Of a stretch of DNA of 64,000 nt, positions 27,152 to 33,622 are shown one piece after another. The position numbers and the translations under genes are program-made. The DNA is taken from NCBI RefSeq assembly GCF_900107995.1, contig NZ_FNUM01000001.1, positions 383,695-447,694 of the forward strand, given 5' to 3'. Source of the stretch: Alcanivorax sp. DSM 26293 (GTDB lineage Bacteria; Pseudomonadota; Gammaproteobacteria; Pseudomonadales; Alcanivoracaceae). Under the pieces are notes generated by a model. It made no database searches and was not told where the DNA came from. It saw nothing but the letters and a program-made list of their open reading frames with translations. Position 1 is the first letter of the stretch, and each line of letters opens with the position of its first letter.

Positions 27152-28614
27152 GCCTGTTCCTTTTTGCTGACGGGGCTGTGATGACTGTGATCGTTATCGT
27201 ACTGGGCCTTGGCGGCCTTGAAGGCCTCGGTGACCCGCTCGCGCACCCCGGCATGGGGCACCACCGGCGGGGGGTAATCCGGTGCCAGCAATGGCTGTTT
27301 CCAGGGTTCTTGGACGGTCTTGTTGTCCAGTTCGCGCAATGCGGGCACCCAGTGGGCAATAAACTGACCCTGGGCATCGAAACGCTGACTCTGGCGGACC
27401 GGATTGAACACCCGAAAGTACGGCACCGCATCGGTACCGGAGGAAGCACTCCACTGCCAGCCACCATTGTTGGCGGCAAAATCGCCGTCGATCAGGTGCT
27501 GCATAAAGAAACTCTCCCCCCACCGCCAATCCAGCCACAGGTGCTTGCTGAGAAACATGGCCGTGACCATGCGCAGACGGTTATGCATCCAGCCAGTGGC
27601 CACCAGTTGGCGCATGGCCGCATCCACCAGCGGGTAACCGGTGCGGCCTTCACACCAGGCCTGAAACCGCTCTCGATCCCGGGACCACTGGAGCAGCTCG
27701 GTTTCCGGCCGAAACGCGCCACCACGGCTGACCCGGGGGAAACGGGCCATGATCTGGCGATAGAAATCCCGCCAGGCCAGCTCGCCAATCCAGCAGGCGG
27801 CGCCATCCCGGGCACCCGCATCGGCCATGGCCCGGGTCGCCGCCCGGTAACAGCTGGCCGGAGACAAGGTGCCGGCAGAGAGGGCCGCGGACAAACCACT
27901 GGTGGCAGGTTCGGCGGGGAAATCCCGGAGTTTTCGGTAACCCGCCAGATGGTGCTCAACAAAGTGGTCCAGTTGTTTCAGCGCCGCCGACTCACCCGGC
28001 TGCCAATGACGGGTCAGGGAGTCGGCCACCGTCAGGGTCTTCAGGGCAGCGTCCACTGTGGTCCTGCCGACAAAATGCCCCTTGCCGTGGCTCTTCTCCG
28101 GCAACGGCGGCACCGGCTGGAAGTGGCTGTCGAGCCACACATCCCAGCGTTTCTTGTAGGCACTGAACACCGTATACGGCGTTCCCTTGCCGGTATTCAG
28201 AGTGCGCGGAGGCACCAGCACACTGTCGTCATAGCCGGTGATACCCACACCCTGCGGCTCCAGCGCCCGGGCCACGGCCCGGTCGCGGTTCAATTCGTTC
28301 AGCGGATACTCGCGGCTACAGAAAATGTGCTCGACGTCATTCTCGCTGGCAAAATCCGCCAGCATTGCTGGCACGGCAGCGAAGTCACCGGCATCCAGCA
28401 CATGCAGATCCACCCCCCGCGCCGCCAGAGCATCGCCCAACTCCAACAAACTCTGCAGCACATACCAGCGCCGCAATGGCGCCACCTCGTGGGCATCCCA
28501 CTGTTGCTCGCACAGACAATACACCGCTATTACCGGCCCACCCTGCGACAGCGCCTGCTGCAAGGCGCGGTGGGCATGAACACGCAGGTCGTTGCGATAC
28601 CAAACCAGATTCAT
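27148..28614 (-). CDS. phrB: Deoxyribodipyrimidine photolyase (class I CPD photolyase)
   Basis: A 488-residue photolyase that repairs UV pyrimidine dimers with blue light. The N-terminal antenna domain starts MNLVWYRNDLRVHAH. The C-terminal FAD domain has the conserved WMHNRLRMVTAMFLSKHLWL and GDFAANNGGWQWSASSGTDA with YFRVFNPVRQSQRFD. The length is usual for class I. It overlaps its regulator and the FAD gene by 4 bases each and is third in the operon. Confidence 0.97.
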   Translation of the reverse strand: MNLVWYRNDLRVHAHRALQQALSQGGPVIAVYCLCEQQWDAHEVAPLRRWYVLQSLLELGDALAARGVDLHVLDAGDFAAVPAMLADFASENDVEHIFCSREYPLNELNRDRAVARALEPQGVGITGYDDSVLVPPRTLNTGKGTPYTVFSAYKKRWDVWLDSHFQPVPPLPEKSHGKGHFVGRTTVDAALKTLTVADSLTRHWQPGESAALKQLDHFVEHHLAGYRKLRDFPAEPATSGLSAALSAGTLSPASCYRAATRAMADAGARDGAACWIGELAWRDFYRQIMARFPRVSRGGAFRPETELLQWSRDRERFQAWCEGRTGYPLVDAAMRQLVATGWMHNRLRMVTAMFLSKHLWLDWRWGESFFMQHLIDGDFAANNGGWQWSASSGTDAVPYFRVFNPVRQSQRFDAQGQFIAHWVPALRELDNKTVQEPWKQPLLAPDYPPPVVPHAGVRERVTEAFKAAKAQYDNDHSHHSPVSKKEQA

Positions 28615-29492
28615 GGGTTGCCCCCGTTATCGTCTACCGTTGCCATACTGGCCTCGGGATTCATCGTCTCCAGGGCCAGCAATTGCTCCGCCACCGCCTG
28701 ACGGTCCCCGGTCAGTCGGGTAACCGCTGCCGGCGGCGCCTCCACCACTCTGCCCCAACAGGCGGCAGGCCAGGGCAATGACGGCTGAGACCAGAGACGC
28801 TGGCGCTGACTGGCGCTGGGCCAGTGATCCATCACCCAGAGCACCCCGCAGGGCTGCCGGTCAGCCAGCAACGCGGCCAGGGCATCCATCTCCACGTCCC
28901 GCTGCAGGCACCAGAGGGGCCGTTGTAGCACCATGGCCAGCTCCAGGGCCGGCAAGACATCGCCCACTGGCATCAGCAGCCAGCCGAACTCCCGGCGTCT
29001 GGGGGACAGAGACAGTGCGCGGGCAGCCCATTTCTGCGTCAGCACCGCGTCCAGCAGCGCCAGGTGGGCAGAGAGGGAGGCACTGCCCGTCAGTTGCTCG
29101 CGCAAGGGGTCGGTGAGCTCACGGATGACCTGGCCGAGGCTGTAGTCCGCCAGCAAACGGTTGATCAGTTGCTCGAGTCGGCGCACGTTCATGGTTTCCA
29201 GGGCCTGCAGGGCATCCTGTCGGGCCTGCGCCCAGGGCTGACCATTGTCCACGGCCTGTTGCGGCTCCTGCTCCCCCGACAGCAGGGAGGCCACCTGGCT
29301 GATGGGCACCCCCTTTTCCACCCAGTGCACAATGCGCCGGATCTGCTCCACCTCAGCGCTCCGGTAACGGCGATGCCCTTTGGCGGTGCGTTCCGGTTTC
29401 AACAACCCATAGCGACGTTCCCAGGCACGCAGGGTGACCGGGTTCACGCCGCATTGTTCACTGGCTTGCTGAATGGTCAGCACATCGCTCAT
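28611..29492 (-). CDS. MerR-family regulator of the photolyase operon, no visible B12 motif
   Basis: A 293-residue protein with an N-terminal MerR DNA-binding domain (TIQQASEQCGVNPVTLRAWE, then RYGLLKPERTAKGHRRY, residues 5-45), a helical middle (about 90-165) and a Rossmann-like C-terminal part. The layout is that of LitR/CarH light regulators. However, I see no DXHXXG cobalamin-binding motif, so the C-terminal domain looks degenerate. It overlaps phrB and the DUF523-DUF1722 gene by 4 bases each, second in the operon, and probably controls it through the TTGTACA sites upstream. Confidence 0.88.
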   Translation of the reverse strand: MSDVLTIQQASEQCGVNPVTLRAWERRYGLLKPERTAKGHRRYRSAEVEQIRRIVHWVEKGVPISQVASLLSGEQEPQQAVDNGQPWAQARQDALQALETMNVRRLEQLINRLLADYSLGQVIRELTDPLREQLTGSASLSAHLALLDAVLTQKWAARALSLSPRRREFGWLLMPVGDVLPALELAMVLQRPLWCLQRDVEMDALAALLADRQPCGVLWVMDHWPSASQRQRLWSQPSLPWPAACWGRVVEAPPAAVTRLTGDRQAVAEQLLALETMNPEASMATVDDNGGNP

Positions 29493-30442
29493 ACCCGGTT
29501 CCTCAGTCCCAGGTCATCCGGGTAGGGAGACAGGTAGCCCTGCTTTTCCAGATAGGGTTGCGGCACCTTGCGCATGCCGCCACGCAGCAGGGTCATGGGC
29601 ACGATCAAAGGCACTTCCTCGCGCAGATAGGCCTCGATCTGTTCATTGATCAGGGCGCGGTCGGTGTCACTGAGCCCCTCGCGCAGGAACCCTGCCAGGT
29701 GCTGCAGCGTATTCACGTGAGCCCCCCGGGATACCCGCTTTTTCATGGCCGCCATCAGGCCGTGGATATATTCCTCAGCAATCTCTTCCAGTGGCCGAGC
29801 TTTCAGGTCACTGAGCAACGGACCCAGCTGGCGATAGGTTTTCTGGCAGTGCGCCAGCAACTGGAATTTATGTCGGCTGTGGAAATCAATCAGCCGCTGG
29901 GCTGTCAGCCCCTGTTCACGCAGTTGGCACCAGTCATCGTAGAGAAACACCCGTTCGATGAAGTTTTCCCGCAGGGTGTCGTCATTGAGTCTGCCCTCTT
30001 CTTCCAGGGGCATGAGGGGATAGTGGCGTTGCAGGGCCGCAGCAAACAGTCCGCTGGCCTCACGGTGCTGGACATGGCCGTCATCGTTATAGACGCGGAT
30101 ACGCTCCATACCGCAACTGGGGGATTTGGCCATCAGGATATAGCCCCGCAGCGGTGCCAGAGAGGGCATGGCCCGGTCGATGAAATCCTGCATCAGCTCG
30201 GTATGGTCACGCAGGCCGTCGGTCGTGATTAACCGCAGCATCCCGTCTTGCTCGGTGAGGTGCATGGCCTTGCGAGGCGCGCTGAGCCCTGACCCCATTT
30301 CCGGGCAGAGGGAACGAAACTCGAAATAACGGGACAAAACGCCGGTGCAGTAGCGGGAATGTTTGTGCCCCTTGTCGTGGCGCACTTCCAGACCCAGCAA
30401 ACAGGCGCTGATACCAACCGGGATTTTTGCAGAGCGGATCAT
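29489..30442 (-). CDS. DUF523-DUF1722 fusion protein (YbgA-like)
   Basis: A 317-residue fusion. The N-terminal DUF523 part starts IPVGISACLLGLEVRHDKGH and includes FRSLCPEMGSGLSAPRKAM; the C-terminal DUF1722 part (about 185-317) is the YbgA-type domain with FHSRHKFQLLAHCQKTYR. In E. coli a DUF1722 gene lies directly before phrB. The ATG at 30,440-30,442 has a GAGGTGG site 4 bases upstream. It is the first gene of the six-gene operon and lies right after the TTGTACA repeats. Function is unknown; the association with photolyase is strong. Confidence 0.9.
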   Translation of the reverse strand: MIRSAKIPVGISACLLGLEVRHDKGHKHSRYCTGVLSRYFEFRSLCPEMGSGLSAPRKAMHLTEQDGMLRLITTDGLRDHTELMQDFIDRAMPSLAPLRGYILMAKSPSCGMERIRVYNDDGHVQHREASGLFAAALQRHYPLMPLEEEGRLNDDTLRENFIERVFLYDDWCQLREQGLTAQRLIDFHSRHKFQLLAHCQKTYRQLGPLLSDLKARPLEEIAEEYIHGLMAAMKKRVSRGAHVNTLQHLAGFLREGLSDTDRALINEQIEAYLREEVPLIVPMTLLRGGMRKVPQPYLEKQGYLSPYPDDLGLRNRV

Positions 30443-30457
30443 GTGCCACCTCATACC

Positions 30458-30482
30458 TGTACAAAGAATCATATTTGTACAA
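30458..30482 (-). promoter_or_regulatory. Paired TTGTACA operator-like sites of the photolyase operon
   Basis: On the minus strand TTGTACAA (30,475-30,482) and TTGTACA (30,458-30,464) are spaced about 18 bases apart; TTGTACAA is itself palindromic. They lie 16-40 bases upstream of the first gene of the operon. The position and symmetry suit a dimeric MerR-type regulator. No published site was compared. Confidence 0.45.
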
Positions 30483-30613
30483 GTTTAGGCCGGAGTACAG
30501 TCAACACGCCGTGAAGCCTGTGATGATCCTGCCTCGCGGCATCACAACCGGTGGGTGCAATCACGGGCCAGGCTATCTATACTGCCCGAAAAACTGACCA
30601 AATGGACAGTATC

Positions 30614-31006
30614 ATGCGTATCCTTGTGTGTGGCGGTCGGGATTTTTCCGACCAGGCATTACTCACCCGCAGCCTGGCACGGCTGCTGCGTGACAACACC
30701 TTCAGTCTGCTGATTCACGGCAATGCCAGTGGCGCAGACCGGCTGGCCAGCCAGTGGGCCCATGACAGCGGTGTGGACCAGGTCAGTTACCCGGCCAACT
30801 GGGTGGCCCACGGCCGGGCGGCGGGCCCCATGCGTAACCGGCGCATGCTCCATCACGGACGGCCCCAGGCCGTGGTGGCCTTTCCCGGCGGACGAGGCAC
30901 CGCCAACATGATTCAGCTGGCCGAGGATGCGGGCTTGCCAGTCTGGCAACCGGCGCTGGATGGCGAAGATGGCCTGCCCACGGCCCAGGGCCTGGTCGCC
31001 CGCTGA
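30614..31006 (+). CDS. DUF2493 / SLOG-domain protein
   Basis: A 130-residue Rossmann-like protein with the DUF2493 start MRILVCGGRDFSD, the nucleotide-type motif LIHGNASGADRLASQWA and a late VVAFPGGRGTANMIQLAE. The SLOG superfamily binds nucleotides or their derivatives. I start at the ATG at 30,614, which follows a GGACAG and a TATACT box at 30,578-30,583; an ATG four codons upstream is possible. It stands alone on the plus strand and is the last host gene before the prophage. Confidence 0.85.
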   Translation: MRILVCGGRDFSDQALLTRSLARLLRDNTFSLLIHGNASGADRLASQWAHDSGVDQVSYPANWVAHGRAAGPMRNRRMLHHGRPQAVVAFPGGRGTANMIQLAEDAGLPVWQPALDGEDGLPTAQGLVAR

Positions 31007-31189
31007 CAGCCCCCGCTCTTGTCTTTCAGCACACAGGACGCCGTGACAACGCCGGTCCCGGTGTTCCCGGTGGAGGCCACTGGGCAAAGCAGGTTGGAGA
31101 GCGGGTTGGAGAGAAACAGCAGCCGGGGACCGCAGTTTCAAGGGGATGAGCGAAAGCTGGGGCGCAGACTGTCTGTGACTGCAGAAACG

Positions 31190-31219
31190 AAAAAGGGCCC
31201 GCCGTAGGCGAGCCCTTTA
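31190..31219 (-). terminator. Terminator of the former tRNA-Lys transcript
   Basis: AAAGGGC and GCCCTTT pair around a GC-rich inner stem, with Ts after the stem on the minus strand. It follows the tRNA-Lys fragment on its coding strand and so is the terminator left behind when the prophage separated the tRNA gene from its 5' half. Confidence 0.8.
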
Positions 31220-31223
31220 AATA

Positions 31224-31272
31224 TGGTGGGTCGTGCTGGATTCGAACCAGCGACCAATTGGTTAAAAGCCAA
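31224..31272 (-). other. Prophage attachment site: 3' 49 bases of tRNA-Lys(TTT)
   Basis: On the minus strand the sequence TTGGCTTTTAACCAATTGG followed by a standard T arm (TCGCTGGTTCGAATCCAGC) and ACGACCCACCA is the 3' part of a tRNA-Lys with anticodon TTT. There is no D arm or 5' acceptor strand: upstream sequence is AT-rich phage DNA. It is therefore a split tRNA end, as left by a phage that integrates in tRNA-Lys and rebuilds the tRNA at the far end. It is not a functional tRNA. Confidence 0.85.
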
Positions 31273-31450
31273 GCAGTTAAAGCGATGCAACCTTTTGTAT
31301 TTTATGGATTTGCCCCTATAAAATTTCCCCACTTTGCGCGATGCAGTCGGTTTTTTAAGTAACTGTTTCCCTTGAGTTTATTTAACTCGAAACCGCTTTA
31401 TTGGGGAAAAAATTTCAACCTGTTCCAGGGGCAAGCATCTCCGCCTTATA

Positions 31451-31466
31451 CTGTCCATCCATACAG
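31451..31466. promoter_or_regulatory. LexA (SOS) box overlapping a -10 element
   Basis: CTGTCCATCCATACAG fits the SOS box CTGT-N8-ACAG exactly. It overlaps a TATACT box at 31,447-31,452 and lies 15 bases before the start codon of the UmuD-like gene. Confidence 0.8.
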
Positions 31467-31480
31467 TATAAAGGTGCATC

Positions 31481-31984
31481 ATGACCACCCTCCTTATCGG
31501 CCCTTTCCGGCCCACCAGAACCACCTTGCTGCCCTGCTTCACAGAACGCGTATCCGCCGGTTTCCCCTCCCCTGCCAGGGGGTACATGGAAGACCCGCTG
31601 GACCTGAACGACCTGTGCGTTCGCCGCCCAGCGGCCACCTTTCTGATGCAGGCCACCGGCAACGCCATGACAGGGGCCGGGATATTTGATGGGGATGTGC
31701 TGGTGGTGGACAGAAGCTTGAAGGCCCGCCACGGGAGCCTGGTGATTGCGGAGCTGGCAGGTGAGCACATTGTTCGCCGGCTTCAGCTGAAACCGCGCCA
31801 AGGGCTGCTACCTGAGAATGAGGAATACCAACCGATCTGGCTGGATGACGAAGTGCCGGCACACGTCTATGGTGTGGTGACATGGACCGTCAGGAACCAC
31901 CGGGGAGGCAAACGCGATGTGCGGGAGGATGGACATCGACGAGGCGCCGATAAAGGAATTTGTGCGGGATACCCTCAATATTGA
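31481..31984 (+). CDS. UmuD-like protein with substituted Ser and Lys catalytic positions
   Basis: A 167-residue homologue of UmuD. It aligns along the whole E. coli protein (for example SAGFPSPARGYME with CGFPSPAADYVE), with a constant offset of two residues. At the catalytic Ser position (60 in E. coli) it has Ala62 (in TGNAMTGAG), and at the catalytic Lys position (97) it has Arg99 (in EHIVRRLQL). The cleavage-site region is kept as Ala26-Gly27. So it should not cleave itself. The C-terminus is about 25 residues longer than in UmuD and overlaps the SRAP gene. The ATG at 31,481 has AAAGGTG 5 bases upstream and lies behind a LexA box. No umuC is nearby. Confidence 0.88.
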   Translation: MTTLLIGPFRPTRTTLLPCFTERVSAGFPSPARGYMEDPLDLNDLCVRRPAATFLMQATGNAMTGAGIFDGDVLVVDRSLKARHGSLVIAELAGEHIVRRLQLKPRQGLLPENEEYQPIWLDDEVPAHVYGVVTWTVRNHRGGKRDVREDGHRRGADKGICAGYPQY

Positions 31985-32480
31985 GCTGGACCTGCACACC
32001 AATCACGATTTACGGCCGACCCAGACCGTGGCCACCATCGGGAACGACCGGCAGCAGGTCAATCCCACTTGGGGTATCCAGCCCGCCTGGGCAAAGAAAC
32101 TACTGATCAACGCCCAGAGTGAAACTGTCGCTGAGAAGAAGACTTTCCGGAACGCCTTTGCCGAATCACGCTGCATGGTGCCCTGCTCTGGCTGGTACGA
32201 ATGGCGTGATGAAGGCGGGCCCAGAAAGCAGAAGTATCACTTCGCAGCAGCTGACGGGAATCCGCTGCTGATGGGTGGGATTCTGTTTCCCGGAGAAGAA
32301 GGCCCGAAGCTGATCACGCTGACGATCGACCCCAACAAGGAATGCGCCGAATACCACCACCGCATGCCCCAGTTCGTGCCGCACCAGCACCTGGAGCAAT
32401 GGCTTACCGGATCCGTGGAAGAAGCCTTGCAGCTGGTGACGCCGCTGCCTGACGGCAGCGTTCAGATTCAGCGGGCATGA
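31917..32480 (+). CDS. SOS-response-associated peptidase (SRAP / YedK / HMCES-like)
   Basis: A 187-residue SRAP protein that forms a covalent DNA-protein crosslink with abasic sites in single-stranded DNA, shielding them. Cys2 is directly after the initiator Met (catalytic nucleophile), with Asn65 (LINAQSET), Glu95 (GWYEW) and His147 (YHHRMPQF) at the other active-site positions of the family. The gene overlaps the UmuD-like gene by 68 bases in another frame, so both are expressed from the LexA-controlled promoter. Prophages carry SRAP genes occasionally as cargo. Confidence 0.93.
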   Translation: MCGRMDIDEAPIKEFVRDTLNIELDLHTNHDLRPTQTVATIGNDRQQVNPTWGIQPAWAKKLLINAQSETVAEKKTFRNAFAESRCMVPCSGWYEWRDEGGPRKQKYHFAAADGNPLLMGGILFPGEEGPKLITLTIDPNKECAEYHHRMPQFVPHQHLEQWLTGSVEEALQLVTPLPDGSVQIQRA

Positions 32481-32618
32481 TATTCAGCAATAGCTTACAG
32501 CCGCCCAACCTGAAATCTGAGAATCTGACCCTGCCCGCCGCCGGCCACTGTTCTCTCCATTTTTTGGGCCAGCGACTATTGTGTCAGCGATCCAGCGGCG
32601 GGTTTTTCCTACCGGTAC

Positions 32619-32632
32619 GTACCTATAGGTAC
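32619..32632. repeat. Perfect 14-base palindrome
   Basis: GTACCTATAGGTAC is a perfect palindrome and overlaps GGTACGTACC at 32,614-32,623. The half-site TACCT is the same as in the CI operators at 60,005 and 60,028, but the spacing is two bases wider. Confidence 0.6.
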
Positions 32633-32724
32633 AGCACAAAAAAAAACACCCCTCCGCTTTGACTTCATCGAACGTTTGACTACATGCTTATTTACAGAAG
32701 GGGGCAGGCATGCCCCTGGAAGGG

Positions 32725-32756
32725 AAACGGGCCAGCGTTGCAGCGCCAGCCCGTTT
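32725..32756. terminator. Hairpin after the SRAP gene region
   Basis: AAACGGGC (32,725-32,732) and GCCCGTTT (32,749-32,756) pair perfectly, with more pairing inside (CAGC with GCGC). The stem ends in TTT on the plus strand and AAA upstream, so it can end transcription in either direction. Confidence 0.6.
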
Positions 32757-32790
32757 GTAACTAAACCAGCTGTAGCTTGGCGATCAAACT

Positions 32791-32860
32791 AAGGGCTTAG
32801 TAAGGTTACTATTTGATGTTGCACTATTGCGCAATAATGCGTCAACAACATCAGGCCCTT
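32791..32860 (+). other. Nested hairpin leader before the 30-residue peptide gene
   Basis: AAGGGC (32,791-32,796) pairs with GCCCTT (32,855-32,860), GATGTTG (32,815-32,821) with CAACATC (32,846-32,852), and the core TATTGCGCAATA (32,825-32,836) is a perfect palindrome. Together they form a three-part nested stem 39 bases upstream of the small open frame. An RNA structure is inferred from this pairing only. Confidence 0.5.
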
Positions 32861-32898
32861 TCGCTCGCCATCCTGCAGCCAACAAAGAGGGCTGAGAG

Positions 32899-32991
32899 AT
32901 GCTTGTACATCCCCCAGAACCTTTCTGGTGGATCGTGGTGCGATCGCTTGAGCTATTGCTCGTGCTGTTGCGCATGACCCGCAGGAAGTAG
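32899..32991 (+). CDS. 30-residue hydrophobic membrane peptide (possible type I toxin-like)
   Basis: A short open frame encoding a 30-residue peptide with an aromatic start (HPPEPFWW), a single hydrophobic helix (IVVRSLELLLVLL) and a basic end (RMTRRK). A GAGGGCTGAG site lies just upstream and a strong terminator 5 bases after the stop. The composition resembles small membrane toxins or phage membrane peptides. There is no antisense RNA or LexA box that I can support. It is below usual gene length, so confidence rests on the ribosome site, terminator and helix. Confidence 0.5.
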   Translation: MLVHPPEPFWWIVVRSLELLLVLLRMTRRK

Positions 32992-32996
32992 CTACA

Positions 32997-33020
32997 GGCC
33001 GGCAGCAATGCCGGCCTTTT
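32997..33020 (+). terminator. Strong Rho-independent terminator after the small peptide gene
   Basis: GGCCGGCA pairs with TGCCGGCC around a GCAA tetraloop and is followed by TTTT on the plus strand. Confidence 0.85.
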
Positions 33021-33102
33021 CTATGGAATACAGCGGGCGGCCTTGAAATTGAACGAGGCCGCCCCTACCTTCTCTATTCAATTAATAGCACAAGAGGTCC
33101 AC

Positions 33103-33351
33103 ATGGGACGTGACAAAGCAAAGGACGACAGATTATTCAATTGCAGCGAACCTCATGAGGCAGACTACGTTGCCGGCCTCTACCCAGGCCACGAAGAAGA
33201 AGTGCGTGAGCTTCTACAAAAATTATGCCTGGCAGGGGAGATAAAGAACTCTACCCACTTGGAGGTATACCGGCTGATTAAGGAAAAACTTAAACTCTCG
33301 ATACCTCTAATAAAACTCAGAACCCTAGATAAGCCCAAACCCAAAAAGTAA
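33103..33351 (+). CDS. Small phage protein of unknown function
   Basis: An 82-residue charged protein starting MGRDKAKDDRLFNCSEPHEA, with a helical middle (EEEVRELLQKLCLAGEIKN) and a lysine-rich end (KLRTLDKPKPKK). No family is recognised. The ATG at 33,103 has an AGAGGT site 7 bases upstream; an earlier in-frame ATG at 33,043 lacks one. It sits alone on the plus strand beside the minus-strand tail genes, so it is probably lysogeny-expressed cargo or a left-end phage gene. Confidence 0.6.
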   Translation: MGRDKAKDDRLFNCSEPHEADYVAGLYPGHEEEVRELLQKLCLAGEIKNSTHLEVYRLIKEKLKLSIPLIKLRTLDKPKPKK

Positions 33352-33388
33352 ATACCCAGGCAGTTAGATAGAGCCGCACCGGCTCTAT

Positions 33389-33622
33389 CTACACCTCAAC
33401 CACCGACGTTGTCAGCGCAGGCACTTCATAAGAAAGCCGCCCATCCTCAATCATCGCTTTCTTGGTAGCCGCCACGCCCTCCCCCTTTACCGTGATATTG
33501 GTGCCATCCCGGGTTTGCACGGTGCTGGTACCGTCCCCATTGTTGCTCTGCACAGTCACCACGTAGCGGCCCTCACCCTGCAGCAACCGCCGGAATTTCA
33601 GCCATGGATTGCGTGTACTCAT
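33389..33622 (-). CDS. Small tail-associated phage protein
   Basis: A 77-residue protein, basic at the N-terminus (STRNPWLKFRRLLQGEGRY) and strand-rich after it (VVTVQSNNGDGTSTVQTRDG). It is the last gene of the late operon, with a 4-base overlap with the hub-like protein. Small beta-strand proteins in this place often bind to the tail tip. No family was recognised. Confidence 0.65.
   Translation of the reverse strand: MSTRNPWLKFRRLLQGEGRYVVTVQSNNGDGTSTVQTRDGTNITVKGEGVAATKKAMIEDGRLSYEVPALTTSVVEV

Larger units (their letters stand above)
31007..31480. other. Gene-free region at the chromosome-prophage boundary
   Basis: A 474-base stretch with no gene. It holds a terminator (31,190-31,219), the tRNA-Lys fragment (31,224-31,272), an AT-rich phage end, and the LexA-controlled promoter (31,447-31,466). 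A small direct repeat GGTTGGAGAG lies around 31,094-31,113. Confidence 0.6.
32481..32898. other. Structured gene-free region downstream of the SRAP gene
   Basis: A 418-base stretch with no gene but several palindromes: GTACCTATAGGTAC at 32,619-32,632, GGGGCA facing TGCCCC at 32,701-32,716, a terminator-like hairpin at 32,725-32,756 and a nested hairpin at 32,791-32,860. It leads into the 30-residue peptide gene. Confidence 0.6.

Noticed and set aside
31224-31272. Functional tRNA-Lys gene
   Set aside because: The 5' half (acceptor strand and D arm) is missing, so the sequence cannot fold as a tRNA.
32784-33008. A 74-codon frame on the minus strand over the small peptide gene
   Set aside because: It runs through the terminator and hairpin leader, has no ribosome site and no recognisable product.
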